NCBI RefSeq assembly: GCF_901827155.1
Contig: NZ_LR594659.1
Span: 2,666,001-2,730,000 of the forward strand
Source: Variovorax sp. PBL-H6
GTDB taxonomy: Bacteria; Pseudomonadota; Gammaproteobacteria; Burkholderiales; Burkholderiaceae_C
Direction of reading: 5' to 3'
Length of the DNA: 64,000 bases
Shown here: positions 49,883 through 58,770 of the stretch, in pieces
How the letters are laid out: every line of letters begins with the position of its first letter
Position numbering within the stretch: the stretch's first letter is position 1
Program-made: the position numbers and the translations under genes
Notes under the pieces: model-generated
Told to the model about the DNA's origin: nothing
The model's database searches: none
Seen by the model: the letters and a program-made list of their open reading frames with translations, nothing else

Positions 49883-51586
49883 TCAGTCCGACCCCGGCCG
49901 CCACACCCGCGCCAGCACCGCGAGCCGGCTCCTGAAGCTGTGCCGCTCGTCCGAGAGCGCGTCGATGAAGTCCGAGAGCCGCTTGGACTTGATCATGGTG
50001 TAGAAGGTCAGCCAGGTGGTGAAGGCACCCACCACGCCGAACCACAGGAGCTTTCGCCAAAGCGGCGCGTCCGCTTCGGCCAGCAGGTTCATCCCGAGGA
50101 AGCCCGTGGTGACGGTGCCGATCAGCCCGAACAGCGTGACGACCGTGAGGCGCACCACCGTGTTCGCCTGCCGGCGCAGGCTGTCGGCGTCCAGGTAGGT
50201 GTTCATGTCGGCGATGCGCTCCTTGACCTCTTCGTAGAGCGGATCGAGCGCCAGGTGCGTGGTGCACAACCGCGACAGCGCGCGCACCTGCGCCTGCTCC
50301 GAGATCTCGTGGAACCAGTAGCGGTGGGTGAAGCGCAGGAAAGCCTCGAAGCTCGCGCGGATGGCCCGCTTGAACAGCTTGACGCTGGCCAGGTCATGCA
50401 CGTCGAGCCGGCGCAGCGCTTCGACCAGTCGATCGGAGAACATCAGCAGCGCGGCCTTCTGGAAATGCGCGATGAGGAACACCAGGAAGTGCTGGTGCCG
50501 GAACTGCGCCAGCACGCCGCGGTCCCGGCAGCAGAAGAACTCCGAGTCCGCTGCGCCGACCACCACCATCGAGCGGCCGCTGCACAGGTAGCGCGTGTTC
50601 GGCGCGCTCCCCGCATCGACCCAGAAGCGGTCGTAGCAGTAGCGCTGCTCGAAGTCTGCCAAGTGTTCCTCGGCGAAGGGCAGGGGGCCGTTGCCGCTGA
50701 CCACGGGCTCGGCCGCGCCAGTAACGAGTGCCAGCCGGATGAAGTCGCTGCGCGAGAGACGGCGCGGATCGTCGAGGGCCAGGTAGGCCATCAGCGGCAT
50801 CCGGTAGTACTCGAGCTGGCGAAAGCGTAGCGGGCCGGCCTCACCGGAATGGTCGCTGACCAGCGGCTGCATCAACCAGGCCCAGTGCGCTGCAATGCGC
50901 GGCGCACGGTGCTCGGCCACATGCTCGAGGAAGAGGTCGCGCTGCTGCGCATCGGAGCTCGCGAGCACGCGGCCGCCGGCATCCAGCCACTCGACGCCGG
51001 CCATGCAGTGCAGCGCCGCGCCCTGCGCGTCCCAACCGCCGGGATAGGCGCGGCCGAAGCGGTAGAGGACCTCCTGCGCCTGCGGCAGGCTCAAGTCGTC
51101 CACGCCCACCTCCATGTTGAGCATCACCACGTCGACGTCGAAGAAGAAGTAGAGGTCTGCGTGCACCACCTGCAGCGTGATGGGCGCATCGCCCGTGCGC
51201 GCGACCACGCGGACGGCCGCGAGGTCGCGCCGTCGGAAGATGCGCATCGGCGACTCCCCGCCCGTGCCGCCCGCCTCGCGGCCGCGGCGGCCTTCGCCGT
51301 AAAGGAAGCGCTGCACATAGGGCAGGAAGCTCACGAACTCGTTGTAGTGGCGCTCGTGGAAGCCTTCGCTGCTGCCCGTGTATTCGTCCACCTCCTCGCG
51401 CCAGGGCGAGGCAGGGCCCATCTCCTTCAGCAGCTGCCACGGACTGCGCCGATGTTGCTGCTGTCCCTGCACCGGCATCAGGCGCAACGGCCACAGCAGG
51501 TTGGCCCGCAAGTGGCGCACCGCGGGCGCCGTGCCTGCGCTTGCCGCCTTCGCCGCAGCTTCTGATGTTGGAGTGATCTGCTGCAT
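49883..51586 (-). CDS. CorA-like divalent cation transporter
   Basis: A 567-residue protein. The C-terminus has a long helix (YEEVKERIADMNTYLDADSL), then two transmembrane helices flanking the pore signature GMNLL (FGLIGTVTTGFLGMNLLAEA and LWFGVVGAFTTWLTFYTMI). This is the CorA two-TM design, with GMN as selectivity filter. The N-terminal cytosolic part is unusually long (about 480 residues against about 270 in E. coli). Mg2+, Co2+ or another divalent ion is the likely substrate. It is divergent from the kgu operon. Confidence 0.85.
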   Translation of the reverse strand: MQQITPTSEAAAKAASAGTAPAVRHLRANLLWPLRLMPVQGQQQHRRSPWQLLKEMGPASPWREEVDEYTGSSEGFHERHYNEFVSFLPYVQRFLYGEGRRGREAGGTGGESPMRIFRRRDLAAVRVVARTGDAPITLQVVHADLYFFFDVDVVMLNMEVGVDDLSLPQAQEVLYRFGRAYPGGWDAQGAALHCMAGVEWLDAGGRVLASSDAQQRDLFLEHVAEHRAPRIAAHWAWLMQPLVSDHSGEAGPLRFRQLEYYRMPLMAYLALDDPRRLSRSDFIRLALVTGAAEPVVSGNGPLPFAEEHLADFEQRYCYDRFWVDAGSAPNTRYLCSGRSMVVVGAADSEFFCCRDRGVLAQFRHQHFLVFLIAHFQKAALLMFSDRLVEALRRLDVHDLASVKLFKRAIRASFEAFLRFTHRYWFHEISEQAQVRALSRLCTTHLALDPLYEEVKERIADMNTYLDADSLRRQANTVVRLTVVTLFGLIGTVTTGFLGMNLLAEADAPLWRKLLWFGVVGAFTTWLTFYTMIKSKRLSDFIDALSDERHSFRSRLAVLARVWRPGSD

Positions 51587-51650
51587 GCCGCGAGTGTAGG
51601 CATGCGCATGCCGCCGGGAAAACGGCGAGGTGATCTAGGGAAATCCCTTA

Positions 51651-51678
51651 TTGGTGCTGAAACCGGTTTCAGTACACT
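51651..51678 (+). promoter_or_regulatory. kgu promoter with PtxS-type operator filling the spacer
   Basis: CTGAAACCGGTTTCAG (51657-51672) is a perfect 16-base palindrome containing TGAAACCGGTTTCA, the site reported for PtxS of Pseudomonas. It lies exactly between TTGGTG (51651-51656, -35) and TACACT (51673-51678, -10), a 16-base spacer. A bound LacI-type protein here would block RNA polymerase. The regulator is encoded at 57605-58636, the last gene of the cluster, and 2-ketogluconate is its expected inducer. Confidence 0.8.
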
Positions 51679-51752
51679 GACGCAAGCCGACGAAAAGACC
51701 CATTGGGTGCCATCGCATTCGCGAATTCACCAGCCTCGGAACTCTCATCCCC

Positions 51753-52424
51753 GTGAACTACCAATTCCAGTTCGATGCCGTCTTCGCCGCCTGGCCGCTG
51801 CTGCTGAAGGGCACCTGGATCACCATCCAGCTCTCGCTCGTGGCCACGCTGCTGGGGCTGATGGTGGCGGTCTTCTGCGCCTGGGGCAAGACCTCGGGCC
51901 CGGGCTGGCTGCGCTTCATCGTCAATGCCTATATCGAGGTGATCCGCAACACGCCCTTCCTGGTGCAGTTGTTCTTCTTTTTCTTCGCGCTGCCGGCCAT
52001 CGGGCTGCGCTGGTCGCCCTACACGGCCGCGCTCACCGCCATGGTCGTGAACCTCGGCGCTTACGCGACCGAGATCATCCGCGCCGGCATCGAATCCATT
52101 CCGAAGGGGCAGATCGAGGCCGGCCGCGCGCTCAACCTCAAGCCGTGGGAGATCTTCCGCTTCGTGATCATCAAGCCGGCGCTGAAGGCCATCTACCCGG
52201 CGCTCACCAGCCAGTTCATCCTGCTGATGCTGAGCTCGGCCGTGGTGTCGGTGATCTCGGCCGAAGACCTTACCTCGGTCGCGGCCAACCTGCAGTCGCA
52301 GACCTTCCGCAGCTTCGAGATCTACATCGTGGTGGCCGGCATCTACCTGGCGCTGGCGATGTCGTTCTCGGTGCTGTTCAAGCTGATCTACCAGCGCACG
52401 CTCAACTACCCCGACCGGCGCTGA
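51753..52424 (+). CDS. Polar-amino-acid-type ABC transporter permease (first)
   Basis: A 223-residue inner-membrane permease of the HisM/GlnP family with about five helices. The EAA-type coupling loop is visible as AGIESIPKGQIEAGRALNLKPW, with NTPFLVQLFFFFFALP upstream. The GTG at 51753 is the likely start. It is the first gene after the PtxS operator; standard annotation would call it a glutamate or glutamine transporter, but its place in a 2-ketogluconate operon argues for a sugar-acid substrate. Confidence 0.9.
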   Translation: MNYQFQFDAVFAAWPLLLKGTWITIQLSLVATLLGLMVAVFCAWGKTSGPGWLRFIVNAYIEVIRNTPFLVQLFFFFFALPAIGLRWSPYTAALTAMVVNLGAYATEIIRAGIESIPKGQIEAGRALNLKPWEIFRFVIIKPALKAIYPALTSQFILLMLSSAVVSVISAEDLTSVAANLQSQTFRSFEIYIVVAGIYLALAMSFSVLFKLIYQRTLNYPDRR

Positions 52425-52429
52425 ACACC

Positions 52430-53083
52430 ATGCGTACCTTCGGCTTTCCCGATTTCCTCTTCATCCTCGAGGCCGCCAGGTGGACCCTGGCGCTGTCGCT
52501 GATCGCCTTTGTCGGCGGCGCGATCCTGGGCCTCGTGATCGCGCTGGCGCGCACGTCCGAGAACAGCGCGGCGCGCGTGCTCTCCACCGGCTTCATCCAG
52601 GTCTTCCAGGGCACGCCGCTGCTGCTGCAGCTCTTCCTGATCTTCTTCGGCGCGCCGGTGATCGGCTTCGACATCAACCCGTGGATCGCTGCCGGCGTGG
52701 CGCTGGTGCTCAACAGCGCCGCCTTCCTCGGCGAGATCTGGCGTGGCTGCATCGAGGCCATTCCGCGTGGCCAGACGGAGGCCGCGCATGCGCTCAACCT
52801 CGGCTATGCGAGCCGCATGCGCGACGTGGTGCTGCCGCAGGCTTTCAAGATCGCGCTGCCGCCGACGGTGGGCTACGTGGTGCAGATCATCAAGGGCACC
52901 TCGCTTGCCGCGATCATCGGCTTCACCGAGGTCACGCGCGCCGGGCAGATCATCAACAACGCGACCTTCCAGCCGCTGTACGTGTTCAGCACCGTGGCGG
53001 CGATCTACTTCGTCATCTGCTGGCCGCTCTCGCTGATGGCGGCGCACATGGAGCGCAAGCGCGCCCGTGCACTGGTGCGCTGA
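52430..53083 (+). CDS. Polar-amino-acid-type ABC transporter permease (second)
   Basis: A 217-residue permease forming a heterodimer with the preceding one. EAA loop: [20 protein letters not shown]; the segment [20 protein letters not shown] is the usual core motif. The ATG at 52430 lies 5 bases after the first permease stop. Five or so helices. Confidence 0.9.
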   Translation: MRTFGFPDFLFILEAARWTLALSLIAFVGGAILGLVIALARTSENSAARVLSTGFIQVFQGTPLLLQLFLIFFGAPVIGFDINPWIAAGVALVLNSAAFLGEIWRGCIEAIPRGQTEAAHALNLGYASRMRDVVLPQAFKIALPPTVGYVVQIIKGTSLAAIIGFTEVTRAGQIINNATFQPLYVFSTVAAIYFVICWPLSLMAAHMERKRARALVR

Positions 53084-53127
53084 GCTTGCTTCCTTCTTTT
53101 TCCGTTCAATCCAAGGAGACCACTTCC

Positions 53128-53925
53128 ATGACTTTCTTCACCACCCGCCGTGCCACCATCGCTGCACTGGGTCTCGGCGCGGCGCTGACCGCGTTCGCGC
53201 CGCTTGCCTCGGCCCAGACCATGGCCGAGATCAAGAAGAAGGGCGAAGTCACCATCGGCATGCTGGTCGACTTCCCGCCCTACGGCACCACCAATGCGCA
53301 GAACCAGCCCGACGGCTACGACGCCGACGTCGCCAAGCTGCTGGCCAAGGACTGGGGCGTCAAGGCCAACATCGTGCCGGTCACGGGCCCCAACCGCATT
53401 CCGTTCCTGCTGACCAACAAGGTCGACCTGCTGGTGGCCTCGCTGGCGGTGACGCCCGAGCGCGCCAAGCAGGTGCAGTTCTCGCAACCCTATGCCGCGG
53501 CGACGATCGTTCTCTACGGCAAGAAGGGCAGCAACATCAAGGGCGCCGCCGACCTGAAGGGGATGCGTGTCGGCGTGGCCCGTGCCAGCACGCAGGACGT
53601 GGCCGTGACCAAGGCCGCGCCCGAGGGCACCGAGATCCGCCGGTTCGACGACGACGCCTCGGCCATGCAGGCGCTGATCTCGGGCCAGGTCGACGCCATC
53701 GGCTGCTCCGTCACCGTGGCCGCGCAGATTGCCAAGCGCGTGCCCGCCAACACCTTCGAGAACAAGTTCACCCTCGTGCAGCAAGCCATGGCCGTCGCCA
53801 TGCGCCCGGGCCAGGACGACCTGCTGAAGAACGTCAACGAGTTCGTGTCGAAGAACACGGCCAACGGCGAGCTCAACAAGCTGTACAACAAGTGGCTGCA
53901 GACGGACCTGCCGAAGCTCAACTGA
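53128..53925 (+). CDS. ABC transporter periplasmic solute-binding protein (SBP family 3)
   Basis: A 265-residue binding protein. A signal peptide with RR near the start ([18 protein letters not shown]) ends ASA|QTMAE at about residue 29. The two-lobed SBP_bac_3 fold is shown by [25 protein letters not shown] ligand loop, [20 protein letters not shown] and [16 protein letters not shown]. Amino-acid-binding members carry an Arg (TxR) for the alpha-carboxylate; here the equivalent position reads VTPER. Binding of 2-ketogluconate is inferred from context. The ATG has AAGGAG upstream. Confidence 0.9.
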   Translation: MTFFTTRRATIAALGLGAALTAFAPLASAQTMAEIKKKGEVTIGMLVDFPPYGTTNAQNQPDGYDADVAKLLAKDWGVKANIVPVTGPNRIPFLLTNKVDLLVASLAVTPERAKQVQFSQPYAAATIVLYGKKGSNIKGAADLKGMRVGVARASTQDVAVTKAAPEGTEIRRFDDDASAMQALISGQVDAIGCSVTVAAQIAKRVPANTFENKFTLVQQAMAVAMRPGQDDLLKNVNEFVSKNTANGELNKLYNKWLQTDLPKLN

Positions 53926-53963
53926 GCCGCGCATCGACAAGACCGAGACAGGAGCGCATCCTC

Positions 53964-54740
53964 ATGACGGACGCAGTCGCGACCCACGCCGGTGCCGAAT
54001 CGGTCATCCGCATGGAAGGGGTGAACAAGTGGTACGGCACTTTCCAGGTGCTGACCGGGATCGACCTGTCGGTGCGCACCGGCGAGCGCATCGTGATCTG
54101 CGGGCCCTCGGGCTCCGGCAAGTCCACGCTCATCCGCTGCATCAACCGGCTCGAGACGGTGCAGAAGGGCAAGATCGTGGTCGACGGCATCGAGCTCACG
54201 GCCGGCGGAAAGAACGTCGATGCGGTGCGCGCCGAGGTCGGCATGGTGTTCCAGCAGTTCAACCTGTTCCCGCACCTGACCATTCTTCAGAACTGCACGC
54301 TGGCGCCCATGCGATCGCGCGGCATGTCGAAGGAAGAGGCCGAGCAGGTGGCAATGAAGTACCTGACGCGCGTGCGCATCCCGGAGCAGGCCCACAAGTA
54401 CCCGAGCCAGCTCTCCGGCGGGCAGCAGCAGCGCGTGGCGATCGCGCGGGCGCTGTGCATGTCGCCCAAGATCATGCTGTTCGACGAGCCCACTTCAGCG
54501 CTGGACCCGGAGATGGTCAAGGAAGTGCTGGACACGATGATCGGCCTGGCCGAGGACGGCATGACCATGCTGTGCGTGACGCACGAGATGGGCTTCGCGC
54601 GCAGCGTGGCCGACCGCGTGATCTTCATGGCCGACGGCAAGATCGTCGAGCAGGCGCCGCCGCAGGAGTTCTTCGGCAGCCCGAAGCACGAGAAGACGCG
54701 ACAGTTCCTGGGGCAGATTCTCAGTTCGCATCAGGCATGA
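53964..54740 (+). CDS. Polar-amino-acid-type ABC transporter ATPase
   Basis: A 258-residue GlnQ/HisP-type ATPase. Walker [10 protein letters not shown] (47-55), Q-loop [15 protein letters not shown], signature [17 protein letters not shown], Walker [17 protein letters not shown] and H-loop [15 protein letters not shown]. It completes the four-gene importer, with a 39-base gap after the binding protein gene. An apparent dispersed repeat follows before kguE. Confidence 0.94.
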   Translation: MTDAVATHAGAESVIRMEGVNKWYGTFQVLTGIDLSVRTGERIVICGPSGSGKSTLIRCINRLETVQKGKIVVDGIELTAGGKNVDAVRAEVGMVFQQFNLFPHLTILQNCTLAPMRSRGMSKEEAEQVAMKYLTRVRIPEQAHKYPSQLSGGQQQRVAIARALCMSPKIMLFDEPTSALDPEMVKEVLDTMIGLAEDGMTMLCVTHEMGFARSVADRVIFMADGKIVEQAPPQEFFGSPKHEKTRQFLGQILSSHQA

Positions 54741-54748
54741 CTGGCTCT

Positions 54749-54843
54749 CCCCCAGGTTGGCTCACTTCGTGTAGCCGCCCACCCCCTCACCGGAGGCAAC
54801 ACCAGCGGCCCGGCGAAGCCGGTTCCGCGGTGTTCCCTGAAGG
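54749..54843. repeat. Candidate dispersed repeat between the ABC ATPase and kguE
   Basis: The 115-base gap holds CTCCCCCAGGTTGGCTCACT, a CCACCCCCTCACCGGAGGC stretch and GGCCCGGCGAAGCCGGTTCC. This combination resembles an interspersed non-coding repeat I associate with Variovorax and relatives, though I cannot confirm copies elsewhere. CGGCGAAGCCG can form a small stem. Confidence 0.35.
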
Positions 54844-54855
54844 AGAGGTGTCGAT

Positions 54856-55584
54856 ATGAACGTTCTTATTTCCCTCTCGTCATTTGGCGCGGCCGAGGTG
54901 GGCCGGCATGGGCAGCTGTGGTGTACGCGGCTGGCGCTGGAAGCTGGTGCGGACAGCGTCGAGGTGCGGGGGGAGCTGTTGCGCGAGGCGGCGGCCGAGT
55001 TGCCTGCACTGGCCGGGCTGGCATCCGTCTACTCGAGTCCGGAAGGACTGTGGTCGGACGACGGCGCCCTGAATGAAGGCGCACTTGCGCGCGGCTTGGC
55101 CGCGGCGGGCGTCCTGCGCGCGCATCGGCTCAAGATGTCGATCGGCGGCTACGGCGGTGGCTCCTCACTCGCGCGCCTGAAGGCGCTGCTCGATGGACAG
55201 GCGGTCGAGCTGTTGATCGAGAACGACCAGACGGTGAAGGCCGGCACAGTGCCCGCGCTCCAGGCCTTCTTCAGCGCGGCCGATGCGGCGGGGCTCGACT
55301 TGGGCATGACCTTCGACATGGGCAACTGGCACTGGCTGGGCGAATGCCCGCTCGCGGCGGCAGAGGCGCTGGCGCCGCGGGTGCGCTATGTGCACTGCAA
55401 GGGCGTGCAGCGTCTGCCGGCGAAATGGGTGGCGGTGCCGCTGGGCGAGTCGCTGGCACCCTGGCGCGCGGTGCTGCGGGCCTTGCCCGCCGATGTGCCG
55501 CACGCCATCGAATACCCGCTGGTCGGCGACGACCTGCTCGCCGTCACGCGCGAGCAGGTCACCCAGATCCGTTGCGTTCGCTGA
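54856..55584 (+). CDS. kguE: KguE-like sugar phosphate isomerase/epimerase (TIM barrel)
   Basis: A 242-residue xylose-isomerase-like TIM-barrel protein. Segments: LWCTRLALEAGADSVEVRGE, VYSSPEGLW, LLIENDQTV with a likely metal-binding Glu, MTFDMGNWHWLG with Asp, and YVHCKGVQ with His. It matches KguE, the first gene of the Pseudomonas kguEKTD cluster, whose exact reaction is not firmly established. Identification rests on family plus synteny. A ribosome site AAGGAGAGG precedes the ATG. Confidence 0.8.
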   Translation: MNVLISLSSFGAAEVGRHGQLWCTRLALEAGADSVEVRGELLREAAAELPALAGLASVYSSPEGLWSDDGALNEGALARGLAAAGVLRAHRLKMSIGGYGGGSSLARLKALLDGQAVELLIENDQTVKAGTVPALQAFFSAADAAGLDLGMTFDMGNWHWLGECPLAAAEALAPRVRYVHCKGVQRLPAKWVAVPLGESLAPWRAVLRALPADVPHAIEYPLVGDDLLAVTREQVTQIRCVR

Positions 55585-55594
55585 GAGCCGCGCC

Positions 55595-56545
55595 ATGATG
55601 AATCCTGCCTTCGATGTCGCCCTCTTCGGCGAGGCCATGCTGCTGCTGGTGGCCGATCAACCCGGTGCGATCGAGAACGCCACCGGCTTTCACAAGCGCA
55701 CCGCGGGTGCGGAAACGAACGTCGCCATCGGTCTCTCGCGCCTGGGCCTGAAGGTCGGCTGGGCCAGCCGGCTCGGGACCGATTCGATGGGCCGCTCGCT
55801 GCTGGCCACCATGCAGGCCGAGGGCATCGATTGCTCGCACGTGACCAGCGATCCGGCGCAGCGCACCGGCTTCCAGTTCAAGGGGCGCGTGACCGACGGC
55901 AGCGACCCGCCGGTCGAGTACCACCGCAAGGGCTCTGCCGCGAGCCACATGGGCCCGTCGGATGTCGACGAGGCCTGGCTGCGCTCGGCGCGGCACCTGC
56001 ATGCGACCGGCGTGTTCGCCGCCATCTCCGACACCAGCCTGCAAGCCTCCCTGAAGGCGATGGAGGTGATGCGCGCGGCCGGCCGCACCATCTCCTTCGA
56101 TCCCAATCTGCGTCCCACGCTGTGGTCCTCGACCGAGACCATGCGCCACTGGATCAACGCGCTGGCCGCCCGCGCCGACTGGGTGCTGCCCGGGATGGAA
56201 GAGGGCCTGCTGCTCACCGGCGAGACCACGCCCGAGGGCGTGGCGCGCTTCTACCGCGAGCGCGGTGCGAAGCTGGTGGTGGTCAAGCTCGGCGCGCAAG
56301 GCGCCTACTACGACAGCGATGCGGCGGGCACCGGCCGCGTCGACGGCTTCCCCGTGGCGCAGGTGATCGACACCGTGGGCGCCGGAGATGGTTTCGCCGT
56401 GGGCGTGATCAGCGCGCTGCTCGAAGGCAAGCCGGTGCCCGAGGCCGTGCGCCGTGGCGCCTGGATCGGCGCCCGCGCAGTGCAGGTGCTGGGCGACACC
56501 GAAGGCCTGCCGACGCGGGCGCAACTGGACGAAGCGAGGCTGTGA
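55595..56545 (+). CDS. kguK: PfkB-family kinase, probable 2-ketogluconate kinase KguK
   Basis: A 316-residue ribokinase-fold enzyme. The substrate lid is at ...AGAETNVAIGLSRLG (PfkB signature 1-like), ISFDPNLRPTLWSS is a KdgK/KguK-type segment, and DTVGAGDGFAVG (signature 2, catalytic Asp) is near residue 257. By synteny with Pseudomonas kguK it phosphorylates 2-ketogluconate at C6; 2-keto-3-deoxygluconate kinase is the main alternative from sequence alone. Its TGA shares a base with the following ATG (TGATG). Confidence 0.85.
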   Translation: MMNPAFDVALFGEAMLLLVADQPGAIENATGFHKRTAGAETNVAIGLSRLGLKVGWASRLGTDSMGRSLLATMQAEGIDCSHVTSDPAQRTGFQFKGRVTDGSDPPVEYHRKGSAASHMGPSDVDEAWLRSARHLHATGVFAAISDTSLQASLKAMEVMRAAGRTISFDPNLRPTLWSSTETMRHWINALAARADWVLPGMEEGLLLTGETTPEGVARFYRERGAKLVVVKLGAQGAYYDSDAAGTGRVDGFPVAQVIDTVGAGDGFAVGVISALLEGKPVPEAVRRGAWIGARAVQVLGDTEGLPTRAQLDEARL

Positions 56546-57531
56546 TGCGCAAGAAGGTTCTGGTTTTCCGCGAGTTGCCCGATGACCAGCTCGCGCGCCT
56601 GCAGGCCGCCCACGAGGTCACCGTCGCCAACCCGCGCATCGCGGCGCAGCTCGGCGCCTTCGAGGCCGCGCTGCCCGAGGCCCAGGGGCTGATCGGCTCC
56701 AGCTTCCCGGTCGACGAGGCGCTGCTCGCGCGTGCGCCGAAGCTCGAGGTGGTCTCCAGCGTCTCGGTTGGCGTGGACAACTATGCGCTGGCAGCCCTGC
56801 ATGCGCGCGGCATCCTGCTGTGCCACACGCCCGGCGTGCTCGACGAGACAGTGGCCGACACCGTCTTCGCGCTGCTGATGGCGACCAGCCGCCGCGTGGT
56901 CGAGTTGTCGAACCTGGTGCGCGAAGGCCGCTGGACGAAGAACATCGACGAGGCGCTGTTCGGCTACGACGTGCACGGCAAGACGCTCGGCCTGCTGGGC
57001 TTCGGCCGCATCGGCCAGGCCATTGCCCGGCGCGCGGCCCTGGGCTTCGGCATGCCCGTGCTCTACCACGCGCGGCGCGCCGTCGACCTCGCGGCGCAGG
57101 CGCCCGAGCTGGTCGACAGGGCCGCGCACACGCCGCTCGACGACCTGCTGGCGCGCGCGGATATCGTGGTCGCGATGCTGCCGCTGTCGGACAGCACGCG
57201 GGGCATGGTCGATGCGCGCGTGTTCGGCCGCATGAAGCCCGGCGCGATATTCATCAACGGTGGGAGGGGGGCGACGGTGCAGGAGCCCGCGCTGTTGGCT
57301 GCGCTCGACCAAGGCACGCTGCGGGCGGCCGGGCTCGATGTGTTCGCGACCGAGCCGCTCCCGGCTGATTCGCCGTTGCGCACACATCCGCGGGTGACGC
57401 CGTTGCCGCACATCGGCTCGGCCACGTATGAGACGCGACATGCGATGGCCGAGCTGGCGACTACCAACCTGCTGAAGGCCCTTGGTGGCGAGCGACCGCT
57501 GGCGGCTTATGACACTGCGGGCTTGGCGTGA
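56545..57531 (+). CDS. kguD: D-2-hydroxyacid dehydrogenase, probable 2-keto-6-phosphogluconate reductase KguD
   Basis: A 328-residue dehydrogenase of the glyoxylate/hydroxypyruvate reductase (GhrB) family. NAD(P) site GFGRIG (152-157), catalytic Arg241 (NGGRGATVQ), Glu270 (FATEPL) and His289 (LPHIGSAT). YHARRAVD after the second Rossmann strand favours NADPH. With KguK it would convert 2-keto-6-phosphogluconate to 6-phosphogluconate for the Entner-Doudoroff pathway. Coupled to kguK by a one-base overlap. Confidence 0.87.
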   Translation: MRKKVLVFRELPDDQLARLQAAHEVTVANPRIAAQLGAFEAALPEAQGLIGSSFPVDEALLARAPKLEVVSSVSVGVDNYALAALHARGILLCHTPGVLDETVADTVFALLMATSRRVVELSNLVREGRWTKNIDEALFGYDVHGKTLGLLGFGRIGQAIARRAALGFGMPVLYHARRAVDLAAQAPELVDRAAHTPLDDLLARADIVVAMLPLSDSTRGMVDARVFGRMKPGAIFINGGRGATVQEPALLAALDQGTLRAAGLDVFATEPLPADSPLRTHPRVTPLPHIGSATYETRHAMAELATTNLLKALGGERPLAAYDTAGLA

Positions 57532-57604
57532 GCTGCGGGTTGGGCGATTTGGTTCGGTGCTGTTGTGTTGAGGCTGGAGCCCTCACAACAAGCGCACCGT
57601 ACAA

Positions 57605-58636
57605 ATGAGCCCCAGGAAGCCGATGAGACCGACCATCGCCGACGTGGCGAAGGAGGCCGGCGTCTCCAAGGCCACCGTCTCACGCTTCCTCAACCACCGA
57701 GATCGCCTGCTCAGCGCCGAGATCGCGACGCGCGTCGAGGCCGCAGTCGCCCGGCTGGCCTATACGCCGAGCCCGATGGCGCAGGCGCTGAGCCATGGCC
57801 GCTCGCGCCTCATCGGCCTGATCGTGGCCGACATCACCAACCCCTACTCGGTGGCCGTGCTGCGCGGCGCCGAGAAGGCCTGCCAGGAGGCCGGCTACCT
57901 GGTGATGCTGTTCAATCTCGGCAACGACATCGATCGCGAGCGCGAGGCGATCGATGCGCTCGCCGGCTACCAGGTGGACGGCTTCATCCTCAACACGCTG
58001 GGCCGCGGCGCCGGGCTGGTCGACGCCGACGCACTGCATGGCAAGCCGGCGGTGCTGGTGGATCGCAGGCATGCCGGCATGCACACCGACTTTGTCTCGC
58101 TCGACAACCCGGCGGCGATGAAGGCCGCCTGCGGCCACCTGGTCGAGGGCGGCTATCGCGAACTGCTCTACATCACCGAGCCGCTCAAGGGCGTGAGCTC
58201 ACGGCGTGAACGGACCGCGGCGTTCGGCAACTGCGTCGCGGCGCACCAGCCGCGCGTCGCCGGGGAGGTGTTCGAAAGCAACGGCGAGGACAACGATGCG
58301 CTCGACGCCGCCTTGCGGGCCTTGCGCAAGCGTGCCAGGGGCGCGCGCCGCGCTGCCGTGCTGTCCGGCAACGCGGTCATGACCCTGCGCGTCGCCTCGG
58401 CGATGGCGCGCCTGGGCTGGCACTTCGGCGTCGAGCTCGGCTTCGTAGGCTTCGACGATCCCGAATGGGCGCCGCTGATCGGTCCGGGGCTCAGCACGAT
58501 CGCGCAGCCCACCGATGCCATTGGCCGCACTGCGGCAACCTGCCTGATCGAACGCCTGCGCGGGCTCGAGGGGCCGCCGCGGCAGGTGCTGCTACCCGGG
58601 GAACTGGTGGTGCGCGGGTCCTCGGGCGGACCATGA
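57605..58636 (+). CDS. ptxS: LacI-family repressor, PtxS homologue
   Basis: A 343-residue regulator. HTH: TIADVAKEAGVSKATVSRFL; hinge helix region YTPSPMAQALSHGRSRLIGL; then a periplasmic-binding-like effector domain (LIVADITNPYSVAVLRGAEK, GFILNTLGR, VLVDRRH, LGFVGFDDPEWAPLIGPGLS). Pseudomonas PtxS uses the palindrome TGAAACCGGTTTCA with 2-ketogluconate as effector, and that palindrome occurs in the promoter at 51651-51678. Placed at the end of the operon it likely represses the importer and the kgu genes. Confidence 0.88.
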   Translation: MSPRKPMRPTIADVAKEAGVSKATVSRFLNHRDRLLSAEIATRVEAAVARLAYTPSPMAQALSHGRSRLIGLIVADITNPYSVAVLRGAEKACQEAGYLVMLFNLGNDIDREREAIDALAGYQVDGFILNTLGRGAGLVDADALHGKPAVLVDRRHAGMHTDFVSLDNPAAMKAACGHLVEGGYRELLYITEPLKGVSSRRERTAAFGNCVAAHQPRVAGEVFESNGEDNDALDAALRALRKRARGARRAAVLSGNAVMTLRVASAMARLGWHFGVELGFVGFDDPEWAPLIGPGLSTIAQPTDAIGRTAATCLIERLRGLEGPPRQVLLPGELVVRGSSGGP

Positions 58637-58770
58637 GGTTCTGTCCAAGCTGACGGTTCGACGCACGCGGCCTACGTTTCGGCCGGCTCGCTGTAGTTCC
58701 TGACGCATTGGCGGCTTCCGCCTGCCAGCCCTCCCACCTACAGTCTTCGTACGACTGAAGGAGGTGTGCG

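Noticed and set aside
51753..54740. Calling the importer a glutamate/glutamine transporter
   Set aside because: Fold family fits, but the PtxS operator and kgu genes make an amino-acid label misleading; specificity left open.
58741..58757. CAGTC-N7-GACTG repeat before the lysine-type dehydrogenase gene as an operator
   Set aside because: Arms are only 5 bases and it abuts the ribosome binding site; too weak to list as a regulatory feature by itself.
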